Source of the DNA: Bolinopsis microptera
Taxonomy: Eukaryota; Ctenophora; Tentaculata; Lobata; Bolinopsidae
Length of the DNA stretch: 64,000 nucleotides
Assembly (NCBI RefSeq): GCF_026151205.1
Contig: NC_087079.1
Location: forward strand, 9,354,635-9,418,634
Reading direction: 5' to 3'
The translations under genes were made by a program, and so were the position numbers. Below are positions 34,206-46,900 of the stretch, in pieces (position 1 is the first letter of the stretch; each line of letters begins with the position of its first letter). The notes beneath the pieces are model-generated. The model was not told where the DNA came from and did no database searches. It saw only the letters and a program-made list of their open reading frames with translations.

Positions 34206-35060
34206 ATGCCCTTCGTTAAATTTGCAATTTTTCCCAAACCAATTATTTTGCTTTTTGGCAGTGAAAAAAGCTCTTACTCTATGTCTGAACTTCCTTAAGT
34301 AAATATAAAGTAAATTGACTCCTTTTATTATATCTCCAAACAACTCTCAAACTAGATAGCCTTATTAGTTATTATCTAATTTAGCTGATTTTTGACATGA
34401 GCCTGAGTTTTGGTTCCATTTGTAGGGAAATTTTTGCCTTCTAGCCTTTGCCGCTTTATTCCATAGTACCATCTGAAAGCTTAGAGGATTCCCTACAAGA
34501 TACAAGAAAAATCATTAGGGGCGTTTTAGGGCATTTTTAAAAATACCGATTTTGTACCAATTTGTAAACTATGTTGTTTGGGGCTCATGCCCAAATAAGC
34601 CCCATATTTTTGTTATAACTCTGCCATCTTTTATTCAATCTTGATGAAATTTAAAATACAATTTCTGGGAGCCTTCAGCTACAAGTAAATCACCTCAATA
34701 CTGGTTTTGTGGCTTGTGTAAGGAATTTTGAATTTTTGGGCATTTTGGGGCTAAAAATTCAAGGAACGTAATTCAAAAATCCCCAATTTTTTCAGTTATT
34801 GTGTATAGTAGGGTCTTGGTTTGGATCGCTTTTTGGGCCAAAGGAGTCCCAAGAGGTGCGAATCTGGGAATCAGGATCAGAAACTTGCAAATTTCAAAAC
34901 ATTTTAGAAAAATATTGCAAATTTTATTTCAGAACCCCTCATTAGCAAATTTGAAAATGGAATAATTAATGTAGCTCTCATTTTGTGAAATCTTACAGGG
35001 AACATGTTGCTACAATTATGACAATGTAGGGCCATATTATGATGATACATCTGGATCTGT
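34206..35060 (+). promoter_or_regulatory. Upstream region of EPG5
   Basis: AT-rich sequence between the hAT-like element and the EPG5 start codon. A CTTACAG acceptor-like site at about 34992-34999 suggests the coding exon may begin there after a 5' UTR intron. An in-frame TGA at 35043-35045 supports ATG 35061 as the start. I see no TATA box or other convincing promoter element. Confidence 0.35.
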
Positions 35061-37929
35061 ATGGAAGCTCCTCAACCTAAACCAAAAAAGTCAAAGAATA
35101 AAAAGAAAAGGGTTAAACAAGATGTCGCTGAGGATGAACCAAGTACTTCAGTTGATTATCTTGAGACAGAAAAGGTTGTAAATGACATTGGAAACTTAAA
35201 AGAAGAATTATTAGCTGAGGATGTAGCATCTGAGGACTTAATTAGTCCAGAAGATGATATTACTGCTGAAGAAATTGAATGCGAGAGTTTAGATGATGAT
35301 TATCCAGAGGTTGACATTGATGCTACAATTTTAGTTGAAGATGTCATTCTGGCCTGTGATACACCTCTTAATAATCTTGATGTTGACTCTATTAAAAGTG
35401 AAAGCTTTCTCACAAGAAGCCAACTTAATGTATTTGATTGCCATTTAGAAGAGAATGATGAGGGATCAGCCAAGTATATTAATCGAGAAACCTCCTGTGA
35501 TACTGCAGAGGTAAATGATGAATTGCCAACATCAAATATTGAACCTTCAAATCAAGAAAGCACTGTGGATAATGTGGAATGTAGCCCTGAAATTGAGCAG
35601 CTCTATCCAAGTCTTGATGATGAATTTTACGAGAGTCTACAGAACATTTCACTTATGCGCAATAGATCAGTATCACAGCAGTCTTGTCATAACAGCATAA
35701 AAGATGATTTAGATACTCTTTCTATGCAAAATGCAGAAGCTCAGCTAGATAACATTGCTCCATCAGCTATTGATGATGTAGCTTATGATTCGGATCTACG
35801 GTCTTTTGAGGTTGTTGATGTCATCAATAATGAAGCATGTATAGACAATGTGAGCCTAGTTAGTGACAACCAAACTCTGCATCACCTTTCATTGCAAACT
35901 TTAGTATATGATGATCAATATGAACAGAAATTACAAAGTTGCTATCAATCAAAGTGTGTATCACCTTCACCATCAATGCCAACATTTGAGGAATTAAATA
36001 AAGAAATCCTGATAAACGAACTAAAGTCGTATTATCATAATCCTCAATTAGCCAAAAATGAAGAATTCATTATTGACTTTATTGCTATGTGCGAAAACCC
36101 CAGTCATGAGCTCCATCATCTCCTAAGTAGATATCAAAAAGGTAGGCAGAATTTTTTAGCTCACAGTGCAGTTATTGAAAATAACATTTTAAGGTATAAC
36201 AAGTCAAGTGAAACTGTCTGGGCATTTGTGAAGGAAAAGAAGGTTGAGACAGGGTACTGTGCAGATCACATGAAAGTTACATTTACAGAGACTTGGAATA
36301 AAGCTATTTGCCACCCAGAAACATTGAAAGACATTGAGGACAGTCTTGTGAACATCCATGAGAGCTGTAGCGTTCCTTTAGCACTTTTGCAATATAATTG
36401 GAAGATAGCATTCTATCATGTTGAACAGTTCATGGTTAGACTTGTTGAATCCTGCCCACCTCCATACTCGAATTATGTCACATCCTATATCCCAGGTGTA
36501 TCAATTCCCTGGGATCATGTCAGTCATACTGGTCAAATAAGAACTTGCATTTCGATTCTCTTCCACTTCAAGCGCCAGAAGATGCCAGATGAAGTATTTG
36601 CAAAAGATATTGATAGATGGTTGAATATCCTAGTTAGCATGCTGTTGAGGGTGGCAACTTTATTAGATCACAGATTCCTATTGAATCATTTATTGCGGTG
36701 TCCCACTGGTTTTTCATTTTGGGGAGGTCATTTCTTGCAGTTTGCTTGGGCTGAAAGCACTTACTCTGTTGAAAGCACCATTGGAAACCCAATTGTAGAT
36801 CATTTTTTCTTGATGTATTTGACATTACTGTTTCCTCTGGAAGAAAGAGACAAAATGCTTGCAAACTATGAGCCCCCCGTTCAAGACAGTGATCCTTCTG
36901 AGTGGGCAATACTTGATGAACTTGGTGAGGTCGACTGTGATGGCAAACAGCTTTTAGAACGTGACTACCTTGAGCTGCTTGGACAGTTTAACTTTGGAAT
37001 GTTTTACAGAGAACTGCTCAAGTATCCTACACCTGAAGAATTTTTCAAGAACAAACACAGCATCAATGAGCAAGAAATGATGACTCTGTTCAGTATGTGT
37101 CTTCAGTGCATAGCACATATCAGGGAAGCCTTTACTCATCTCGACTTTACAAGATACCGGAACTTTTGCCAGAGAAATGCTAACATAATGACGACATTTA
37201 TGAGATTTGTTTCAGACTATTATCATTTTTATGACTTTTATGGTGGAGTATGGCCCATTGCTGATGCTGTGGACCATAGCAAACTGCTCAATGTTCACAA
37301 TCATGTTATCGAAGAAGGATTTCGCTGCTTGGCTGAAACCAGTAATGTCAGCTTATGGCAGTTTTTGACAGACCTTCCTTACCATCGAATCTCGATCAAA
37401 GTTCTTTGGAAGCTATTTGGGTTTCTACACCAAGTTAATCCTGAAAAGCACATTAAAAGTTCAGTTTTGAGGGAAGGGTCACCCTATGAAATAGTTACAA
37501 AACTTTACAAAACAGCCAGATTTCAACGGAGATTGGAGTCCTTGTCTGATGAAGATTGTACTTTCATGGTTAACGTATTTTGCAAAATGGCACTCAGCAG
37601 AGAAATTGATGACAACTTTGTAAAAGTAATTGCGTTAGATATCTATCACATCGGAGTCACATCAACTGTAGACAAACAATCCACGGACCATGCCTGTAAG
37701 AACTGTCTCAGTACCATTATCGACCACTGCCCCGATGTCGTCTCCGTCATCATCAACAACATAGACAAGCAAACACTGAAAGATCTTCCCAACAACTTGA
37801 GAATATTCAGAGGATTGTCTCTCCAGAACTGGCATCCATCAGATGACGACTTCAACTTGCTGGTTACTTGGCTTCAAACCACTCCAATAACTTCACTGAC
37901 CAATCAACTCAGCAGAGTCATAATTAAGG
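35061..37929 (+). CDS. EPG5: EPG5 exon 1 (about 956 codons)
   Basis: Starts MEAPQPKPKKSKNKKKR, a lysine-rich N-terminus, then about 250 acidic residues that look disordered. Folded helical sequence starts around residue 310. Family landmarks are FLLNHLLRCPTG, LWKLFGFLHQVNPE and VIALDIYHIG. The donor is AAGG|GTTAGT at 37930, and the frame would stop at 37932 if unspliced. So large an undivided first exon contrasts with the small exons that follow. Confidence 0.9.
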
Positions 37930-40900
37930 GTTAGTCTTTATATTACATTTTCTGAATTTTGATCGTCTTTAACTTCTAAGATTATATTGTATTATTTAAC
38001 CTAAAATTTAGATAATTGTTTTCGATCTTTATTATAATTTTGATTGTTGATATAAACGGGATACAAATGCTGTATTTCATTTCCTTCTCATTTCAATTGA
38101 AATAAAATTTTAATTTAATCGTTTTAAATGACCAGGGCTGAATTGGGGATCTCACAAGAACAAGCTGTTCCTACCGTGTGAATATCACAGAAAGATGGCA
38201 GTAGACATTGTTGCTGCTCATTCTTATCACCTCCCAGATAGACCTGGTTATCTGATCCACTCATCTTCACCTGACTTTGCTAAACATGTCAGCAACTCAG
38301 ATAAGGTCAGTGCTTAGGTTGAGATAGCAATTTGAAGATATTTTAATTTTATCCATGTCTGTTCTAGATCTACACTTACCGAATTGTGTTACCCTCAAAA
38401 CACTGCATCACAGGTTTAAATTGTGTCTACATTTTTATTTTGCTGATGTGTAGAATGTAGACACGTTAGAACATAATATTGTGTAAACTTTCTCTGCCTG
38501 TAGATAATGCCACGTGTGAGCCACGTGTGAGCCACGTGTTAGCCTCGTGTGAGCCACAACATAATCATACCTAAAATTTGGCGGATTCTATTATAATTAA
38601 TATACTTATTTCTTAATTAACTTGTAAGTTACAAGTTGTAACCTTAAGAAGACCCCCCCCCCCCCCAGCCCCCTCAACCACTCCCACCTCAGAACCAGTT
38701 TGTGTGTTGGTGTTGGGAGATATTACTGACTTTGTGTTTACACAAGACTGATCTCTCTGAGCACGATGGTTTAACTCTCAAAATCAACAAACAGCAGCAG
38801 AGACAGCTAAGGTGAGACAATATCCGTGGTTTACAAGATTAAAAGATCAGTACTTTATTGAAACTGGTAATATACATTATTATATTACTGTATTACTGAT
38901 AGGTACTGTTGTGTGAAGAGGGAAATTATGGGATACTTATACTGCTCAAGATGCGGGGGGGGGGGGGGGGGGGGGGGGGGAGGAGGGGGATCAGGTACCA
39001 AGTGCCGTACGTGACGTCGACTAAGTTCACTAATTTACAAAAAAGACCCACCCACCCGGCCACCCCCTTCGCGGTACTAACTGTTTTTTCGGATAATATT
39101 TAGGACACCCACCCATTTTGCGGTACTAACTGTTGAGAAATCACGGTGCTAACTGTGTCTTGGTATATTTAAAAATAAGATACCCACCCATACATTGCTT
39201 TAAACAGCTCATTAAACATTGGGAAATGGGCAAATTAGATAAAAAGTTACAAAAAAAGAAAACATTTTTTTCTGAACCAAAAAAAAGGAAAAAAACCTCA
39301 AAACCCATTCCCAAAATTGAAATTATAGGTAAAATGGGTTTTTTTTGGGGTTGGACACCCCCCTTAGTACCATGTACTAACTGTTTTTCTGGGAAATGAG
39401 CAGAAGACCCACCACTTAGTAGAAAAGTACCCCCCCCCCCCCCCCCCCCCCCCCCGCAAGATGAGATGATATTACGACTGTTATATCATCTCATCTTGTA
39501 AAGTTAAATTTAAAATAAACCGCACAGAATGTAATCAATACCCAGGTGTTCAAACCGCAAATCTTTAGCTCCATAATAAGAATAAGGTGATCTACATGTT
39601 GGAGATGATCCATGATTTGCCCTGATAACATGACCCTAACAATACGTCTCCCTTACAGAAAACAGAGAAGTGAAAGTGCTGCAGTGTCAGCAGGTTCTGA
39701 TAGTTCGCCCACTAGTTCACGCAATAAACTAGTGAAACAACAGAGCACTGCGTCTTCAGTAGCTTCTACTGCTACTGCTCCTGATGAGGAGGTTGCAGTT
39801 GGGGGTTATGTGGGAAAATGGGGCAGGTTCCCTTACAAGATGAGAAAGGAGGTAGGATATTCTTCTTTCTTCCTAGCTTATATCCTGGTTTTAATTTCAA
39901 GTTAATTTCGGGAAATTGTGAAATTGTTTGTATCAACATCATTTAAATCATTGTGTTTCAGGCGGGTTTGGTGGCTACATTGTGTGAAGCTTTGAGAACA
40001 AACGGGGAGATGGCAGCATTTGTAGCTCTCTCAATAACTACTATCGGACATACCATTGTCGACTTTCAGGTTAGAATGATACTGTTGAAAGTTATATTAA
40101 GTACGATATTATTATTCCTAAATAGGGTTAACTGAGTACCTGGAGATAATTGCTATTTTGAATGGGTAGGTTGGAGGGAGAGTATTCCTACAGCTACCAA
40201 CTGTACTTCTCAACTACTAATAATTTAAGTAACAAGATGTTGTCTTCAGGCTGATGGGATTCAGCTAATGTTATTGCTGCAGAGGAGCAGCGGATACCAC
40301 TACAGGGCTCTTTTACAGGTTTTAACTGCTTCATGGCTACTCTAAACTGCTACCAATTGTTTTAGAATTTATATTTAGCACAATTATCAATTATGATAAA
40401 AGAGATACATTTTGGAATATCGTCAGCCAGTTTTCGTAATCAGTTTAGACATAAGTAGCACTACTTAGTACTAAATCAGCGAACTTGTATTGAAAATCTA
40501 AACAATTAATAAAAGAGTAAATATTCCCTTTGATTTGACCAATATTTCAGGTACTGAGTAACATCCTGACAATATCAATGAGGAGCAAGTGTCTACACCT
40601 GCTACTCCACCTGCCTGACTTCCTACCTCTGGTACAGAGCGTGGCTAAAGCGGAGTACAGTGGAGCTTTCACTGGTAGAGCAAGCAAACCTCTCTGTGGT
40701 CAGTCTTGTAAAGGGAATTTTAAGTTTTAAGTAACTTTTAAGTGACTTTTTATTGACTTTTTAGTGACTTTTTAGCGACTTTTAAGTAACTTTTAAGTGA
40801 CTTTTTAGTGACTTTTAAGCGGCTTTTAAGTGACTTTTAGTAACTTGTTTCAATACCTTAAGACGTTTCTGTCGTGATAATAACTTTTTATCTAGGTCAG

Positions 40901-43900
40901 ACACTGCGCAGTTAGAAATGTTAACTGTTTTTTTAAATATTAAAAAATAATGTTAACTGTAAAGTTTGTTAATAATCCTACGTCTTCACTAACTGTTACT
41001 ATTTATCGTTTAAAAGTTATTGATTCCGTATTACTCTTTCCCTATCAACTTAATAACACCAGAATGTGTGTGTGTCTGTGTGTGTGTCTGTGTGTGTGTC
41101 TGTGTGTAATTTCCGAACGGTTATACAAAAAAAACGGTAATAGTTACGGGACTGGTTTTTTCGGTATAGTGCCGACAAAACTCTGACGAAGCCAATAAGC
41201 AAATTTTATAAAAATCGGCCGGTGGTAAGTGGTTTATAGTACAGACAAATCCGTCTGAAAAAATCGATCTGCTGACACACGAAGCTTTCAGAGGATTTTT
41301 GACGTTTTTGAGTCCTAATAGGTGCCCTCTATGGCTGACCAACTTTTCCAAACTTTTCCACGTGTCTTAAGGCCACTTTTTGCCACTTTACCACTTTTTA
41401 CCACCTTTCTTGTTTGTCGAATATCTTTAGTTGTGAACATCTTAAAAGGTTGTGGATCAATTGAGTGTGTTCATATTACTATGAAGAAAAACTTTTGTTC
41501 TAACAATTTTTACGTCAGAGAATCATTTAATTGGATAATTATCAATTAGCTAATTAGCAAAATTCTAAAAAATTTTTATTGGCTCAAAATGATCGGAATA
41601 GCTTAAAACACGGAGAAAAGTAGTTTTTAGAAAAACTTTGAAAATTTTTCACTTACATTTTTTTCGAGACTTGGAAAAATTTCGAAAATTCAAAATATTT
41701 TTTTCCGCCAAAAGTGATCAAATTGCATGAAACGCGGAGAAAAATGCTTTTCAAAAATAACTTAGTGAATTTTTCGTTTCAAGAATACTTAAATCACCAA
41801 TATTTGTAGTTGGAGTTCAGTAAATCGCGGCAGATTTTAGTAATCAGGAATTACTAAGTGGAAATGTCTGAAACTGAAAAACGTTAACCATACGATATAA
41901 GAGTTTCATAACTAATTACAATACAGCCTTATCGATTTTCACAGAAACTGCACCAATGGTACAGTCAAGATCGAAAGACGAAACGATAGCCTGCTGTACT
42001 ATCATTTTATTGATTTCAATGATGAATCAGTGTGGTTAAGATAATCACATTTGTAATAAATAAAACCTCTCTGTACCGTCAATTGTGCTAATCTAAACCG
42101 GCCTACCTGGATTACCAGACCTCTTCTTTTCCTCAACAATCAAACCAAGTTGTTCATATCGCATTTGGTGGGCGATGTTAGTACATATCGAGTTGTATTC
42201 AATCACAATACGACACAATGCAATACGTGTATATTATATTATGGCCCTTAAAGTTAATGAGGTATATGAAACATTCTATACCGTACACTTCTCGTTTCTC
42301 CCGTGAGAGGCCCGGTATGGAGAGGTTTTACAGTTTATCACGAAAACGTCTACTTGGCCTCATGACTCTTTGACAGCTCAAAGAAGGCAAGAAAAGACCA
42401 GAAAGCTTAAAATGTCAACTCGCTCTTTTCAATGCTCTTCGATCTGTCCCACATTAATCCCGAGCTGATCATCATGGGCCCCGAATATCGTGCGGAAAGA
42501 ACCTGTATTTTTACTTCACAACGTCCGGATTTCAAATCAACATCCTCAATAACATTAACAATCCTTCCTGATCAGGATCTGTCTCTATTAGCAATTTCCA
42601 AAATATCCTGACTCTCTTGGAACATTTCACTGAATGAATTATTACCGGTTCTTTACCAGTACCACCCCTTGCCCCACGCTCGTATCTAAATCTTATCCTT
42701 GCCCGTACGTTACCCTTGTTGATTTTACTTTTAGCCGACCCTGACATATGGGGGTGATTTTATCCCGCATAGCAAATGAAGCGGTATGCAGTACAATACA
42801 AAACAAGTCACAGTAGATGTCGGAAGGAGTATTTACACTTGCTTCCTGCACCTGGCTGTTCCTTAGTTTCCCCGGTCTGTTCTTGCCTTCTTCGAACTGT
42901 AAATGAGCCATGAGGCCAGTATACTTTTTCGTGATTAACTGTAAAACGTCTCTATACCGGGTTTCTCACGGTATTAAGCGTTTCATAAACCTCATTAAGA
43001 GCCATATAATATACACGTATTGTGTCGTACTGTGATTGAATACAGCTTACATCGCCCACCAAATGCGATATGAACAACTTGGTTTGATTGTTGAGGAAAA
43101 GAAGAGGTCTGGTAATCCAGGTAGGCCGGTTTAGATTAGCACAATTGACGGTACAGAGAGGTTTTATTTATTACAAATGTGATTATCTTAACCACACTGA
43201 TTCATCATTGAAATCAATAAAATGATAGTACAGCAGGCTATCGTTTCGTCTTTCGATCTTGACTGTACCATTGGTGCAGTTTCTGTGAAAATCGATAAGG
43301 CTGTATTGTAATTAGTTATGAAACTCTTATATCGTATGGTTAACGTTTTTCAGTTTCAGACATTTCCACTTAGTAATTCCTGATTACTAAAATCTGCCGC
43401 GATTTACTGAACTCCAACTACAAATATTGGTGATTTAAGTATTCTTGAAACGAAAAATTCACTAAGTTATTTTTGAAAAGCATTTTTCTCCGCGTTTCAT
43501 GCAATTTGATCACTTTTGGCGGAAAAAAATATTTTGAATTTTCGAAATTTTTCCAAGTCTCGAAAAAAAATGTAAGTGAACAATTTTCAAAGTTTTTCTA
43601 AAAACTACTTTTCTCCGTGTTTTAAGCTATTCCGATCATTTTGAGCCAATAAAAATTTTTTAGAATTTTGCTAATTAGCTAATTGATAATTATCCAATTA
43701 AATGATTCTCTGACGTAAAAATTGTTAGAACAAAAGTTTTTCTTCATAGTAATATGAACACACTCAATTGATCCACAACCTTTTAAGATGTTCACAACTA
43801 AAGATATTCGACAAACAAGAAAGGTGGTAAAAAGTGGTAAAGTGGCAAAAAGTGGCCTTAAGACACGTGGAAAAGTTTGGAAAAGTTGGTCAGCCATAGA

Positions 43901-46900
43901 GGGCACCTATTAGGATTCAAAAACGTCAAAAATCCTCTGAAAGCTTCGTGTGTCAGCAGATAGATTTTTTCAGACGGATTTGTCTGTACTATTAATTGAT
44001 GGTTTTGTACCACAAAATATGTTACATAAAATGGCTTGAGAAGAACGGCAAGATAAGAGTTACGGGGCTAGCTCTCTCTCTCTCTGCATATGTAGCGTAT
44101 ATATACTACATGGCGTATATATTACATGGCGTATATATTACATGGTTATATAATACTATAAACTTATTAGGGGAGGGAGTGCTCAAACGGTCTGTTTGGA
44201 CTGTAGAGAGAGTTCATACTTTCATACGACAATGTAATGCATGTTCACAAATATGATAGGCTGGTGTGGTGCATGGTGTTAAGGGTTAAATTCTATTGAT
44301 TATTGATTAAGAATAACTATCTTTTAAGCATACTATTGGATACGTGAGGGCACTCCGAATAGAATTGCTCGCCTAATCCGGGTTTTGACTCAGCGGGTAA
44401 TTACTCCTACCCTTTTTAACTGCGGCAGTGAAATCCCGGCCGTAGGCCGGGTTACACTAGTTATTTATAAACATGTTAAAAAGTTTAAACCCTCCTGAAG
44501 TAAAGGCAGTAACTAACTAAATATTGTTTACCACAGGTTTCATAGTAAGCAAGTTATCAGCAGCCTACAACAGCAGTATAAGCGAGGGTAATCTCTGTAT
44601 GAAGTTCTGGACTGATCTGTTCCTTGCTATTCCCAACTTCCACTCTGACATGTCCATTGTGAGTAATTAGTGGGATTAAAGAAGGTTACTGTAATTTCGG
44701 GTAACACACGCGGTACCACGGTAACATGTTAAACACAGCGGTGATTGTATTAAAGTAATTGATATCAAGATCACGCCTGACAATACGTGATTGTTCATCA
44801 TCGATTAGGATCGGGACCAAATATTATCCTCTAAGATTTCGATTAAATACTTGAAATGTTTTGTTTTAATTAATTGAAATGTTTTGTTTTAATTTAATAA
44901 CCCACGGATAGTTATATTGTTCTGAATTCAACTAATAACACCACCACGTTATAAACATAATAAAGTAAACATGATAAAGTAAACACACATCACATACAGT
45001 TAACTGTTACATCTCCAACAGGTGTCTGTACTAGACAAAGTGTGTAGTGTGGTGTTCTATTACCATGGTGACGAGGCCTTCTTGGTGGAGGAGTTGAGGG
45101 AGTATCTTAACAAGTGTGTGGAGGCTTCTAAACGTAACTCTAGCAAGGTCAGCACTCAGTAATATGTAGATAGTAATATCTACTAACTACTTATATTACT
45201 ACTCAGTACTTAGTAATGTTATGTAGATATTCCATCTTCTGTGTTTAGGACGTTATGGAGATATGATCTGTTGTCTGTATCCACTATCCATGGAGCTGTA
45301 CGAGATATTGAGGACTGGTTTACTGTATACCACGTATTATATGATCAATGCTCATGATGTTTTCTGTTTTATTGACTGGATTAGTCTATATTTTAACAAT
45401 GTATGGACACAGTCAGTGGTTTATATACCCACTATAACCACTATATAACCACTGATAACGGTGTTCATCCTCAGTCAAACTCGGGGCTAATGAGTGTCTC
45501 CATCCAGGTCACAATTATTTGAACAGTGTATTTGTGTTCTACTTTAGGAACTTGTAGTAAACCCGCTAGAAGTGTGGCAGTGACTGCTAAATCACTAAAT
45601 GCTCAATTGCAGTTTTTTTTACTACGTTTAACTAGACTCGAATTCTTAGAGCTGTTATCATTTTTTTGTATTTTGTTAACAGGCTGTAAAGAACAAAATT
45701 CTTTGCGGTCCATGAAGCATTTTCAGTGTCAAGTTTTTGTTTTTCGAGTAAATATCGTACAACGTTGTCCTTGTTCGACGACAACGTTGTCCTTGTTCAA
45801 TGACAACGTTGTGCGATATTTACTAATTTAATAATAATAAGTGACTACTAATTTAATACTAAATTTACTTTTATGAACATTTTAATATGACTGGCATGCA
45901 ATAATAACATAAACCCTTTTCCAGATATTATCGAACCTAGTGTCGTGGTTCAGTAGTGTTGGAGACGTTTCCTCTCTCCTCCAACCCCTCTCTTCTCCTG
46001 GTGAGGTATTCTGGTGGAGTTACTACGTCACTAAGATGGAATGTGCTTCTCAGATAGACTCCGGATTCTTCCAAACTCTTACTGAGGTTAATATTTTGAT
46101 TCTTACCATGATCAAAATATGTTCAGAGTGACATTTATAATTTGAAATTGTGTACCCGCTATTTTGTTTCGCATGTTTTCTCAGTGTCGCATTAAACCTG
46201 TCCTGATTTTTAGCAGAAGTTGCTGGAATATCATTAAGTTGACGTAGAGTAAGGGCACTTCTTAATTAGTGTTTAATGGTCTTATAACGTGTCAACGTAA
46301 CTTATTAAATCATCAGTTATTAGTAGCGTTGAAAGTTGTGAGTCTTTAGACTAATAAGTACTCCAGGCAATTCTAGAACAGATAAGGGTAAATTTCAATA
46401 TTTTTGTAGTTCTTAAGTGATTAAGTTAAGTTAAATTCCTTCTGGATTATTCCAAATAATAAAGAACATATCACCTCTCACGTCTAAATATTGTAACTAG
46501 TTGACAAGGTTTTTTTAGTGGTGACTGAAAAATAATTCTATTTATAATCTTCAATACAACAACCCAGGTGTTATTCACACATCCTGACGTTACGATTGAC
46601 ATCGCTTTTAGAAGAGCTCTGGCAGAGTTTGAGGAACTTTCTAGTCTTACCATCGGAAATATTGTTATCTACAGGTACATACTACATAGTTACCAAAAAT
46701 TTTGTTACCAGCTCAGTAACCAGCTTAGTAACCAGTTTAATAAAGCGGGGTGCAGCACATAACCCCGCCAATTTCCGTCTAACGCCGCACTTGCGGAATT
46801 AGGCGGGATTACGCGGGATTACGCGGGATTTGGCGGGATTACGCGGGATTAGGCGGGATTTGGCGGGATTACGCGGGATTTGGCGGGATTAGCGGGATTG

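Noticed and set aside
39612-39905. A separate small gene at 39612-39905
   Set aside because: The middle of this ORF is EPG5 exon 4, bounded by a CTTACAG acceptor and a GAG|GTAGGA donor in the right phase. The ends are intron read-through.
41322-43906. Identical 75-codon ORFs at 41322-41549 (+) and 43679-43906 (-)
   Set aside because: They are the two arms of one palindrome. Identity reflects the inverted duplication, and there is no domain or start context suggesting a gene.
45263-45831. ORFs of 61 and 101 codons in EPG5 intron 9
   Set aside because: Low-complexity, intronic, and the second overlaps the hairpin at 45748. No family resemblance.
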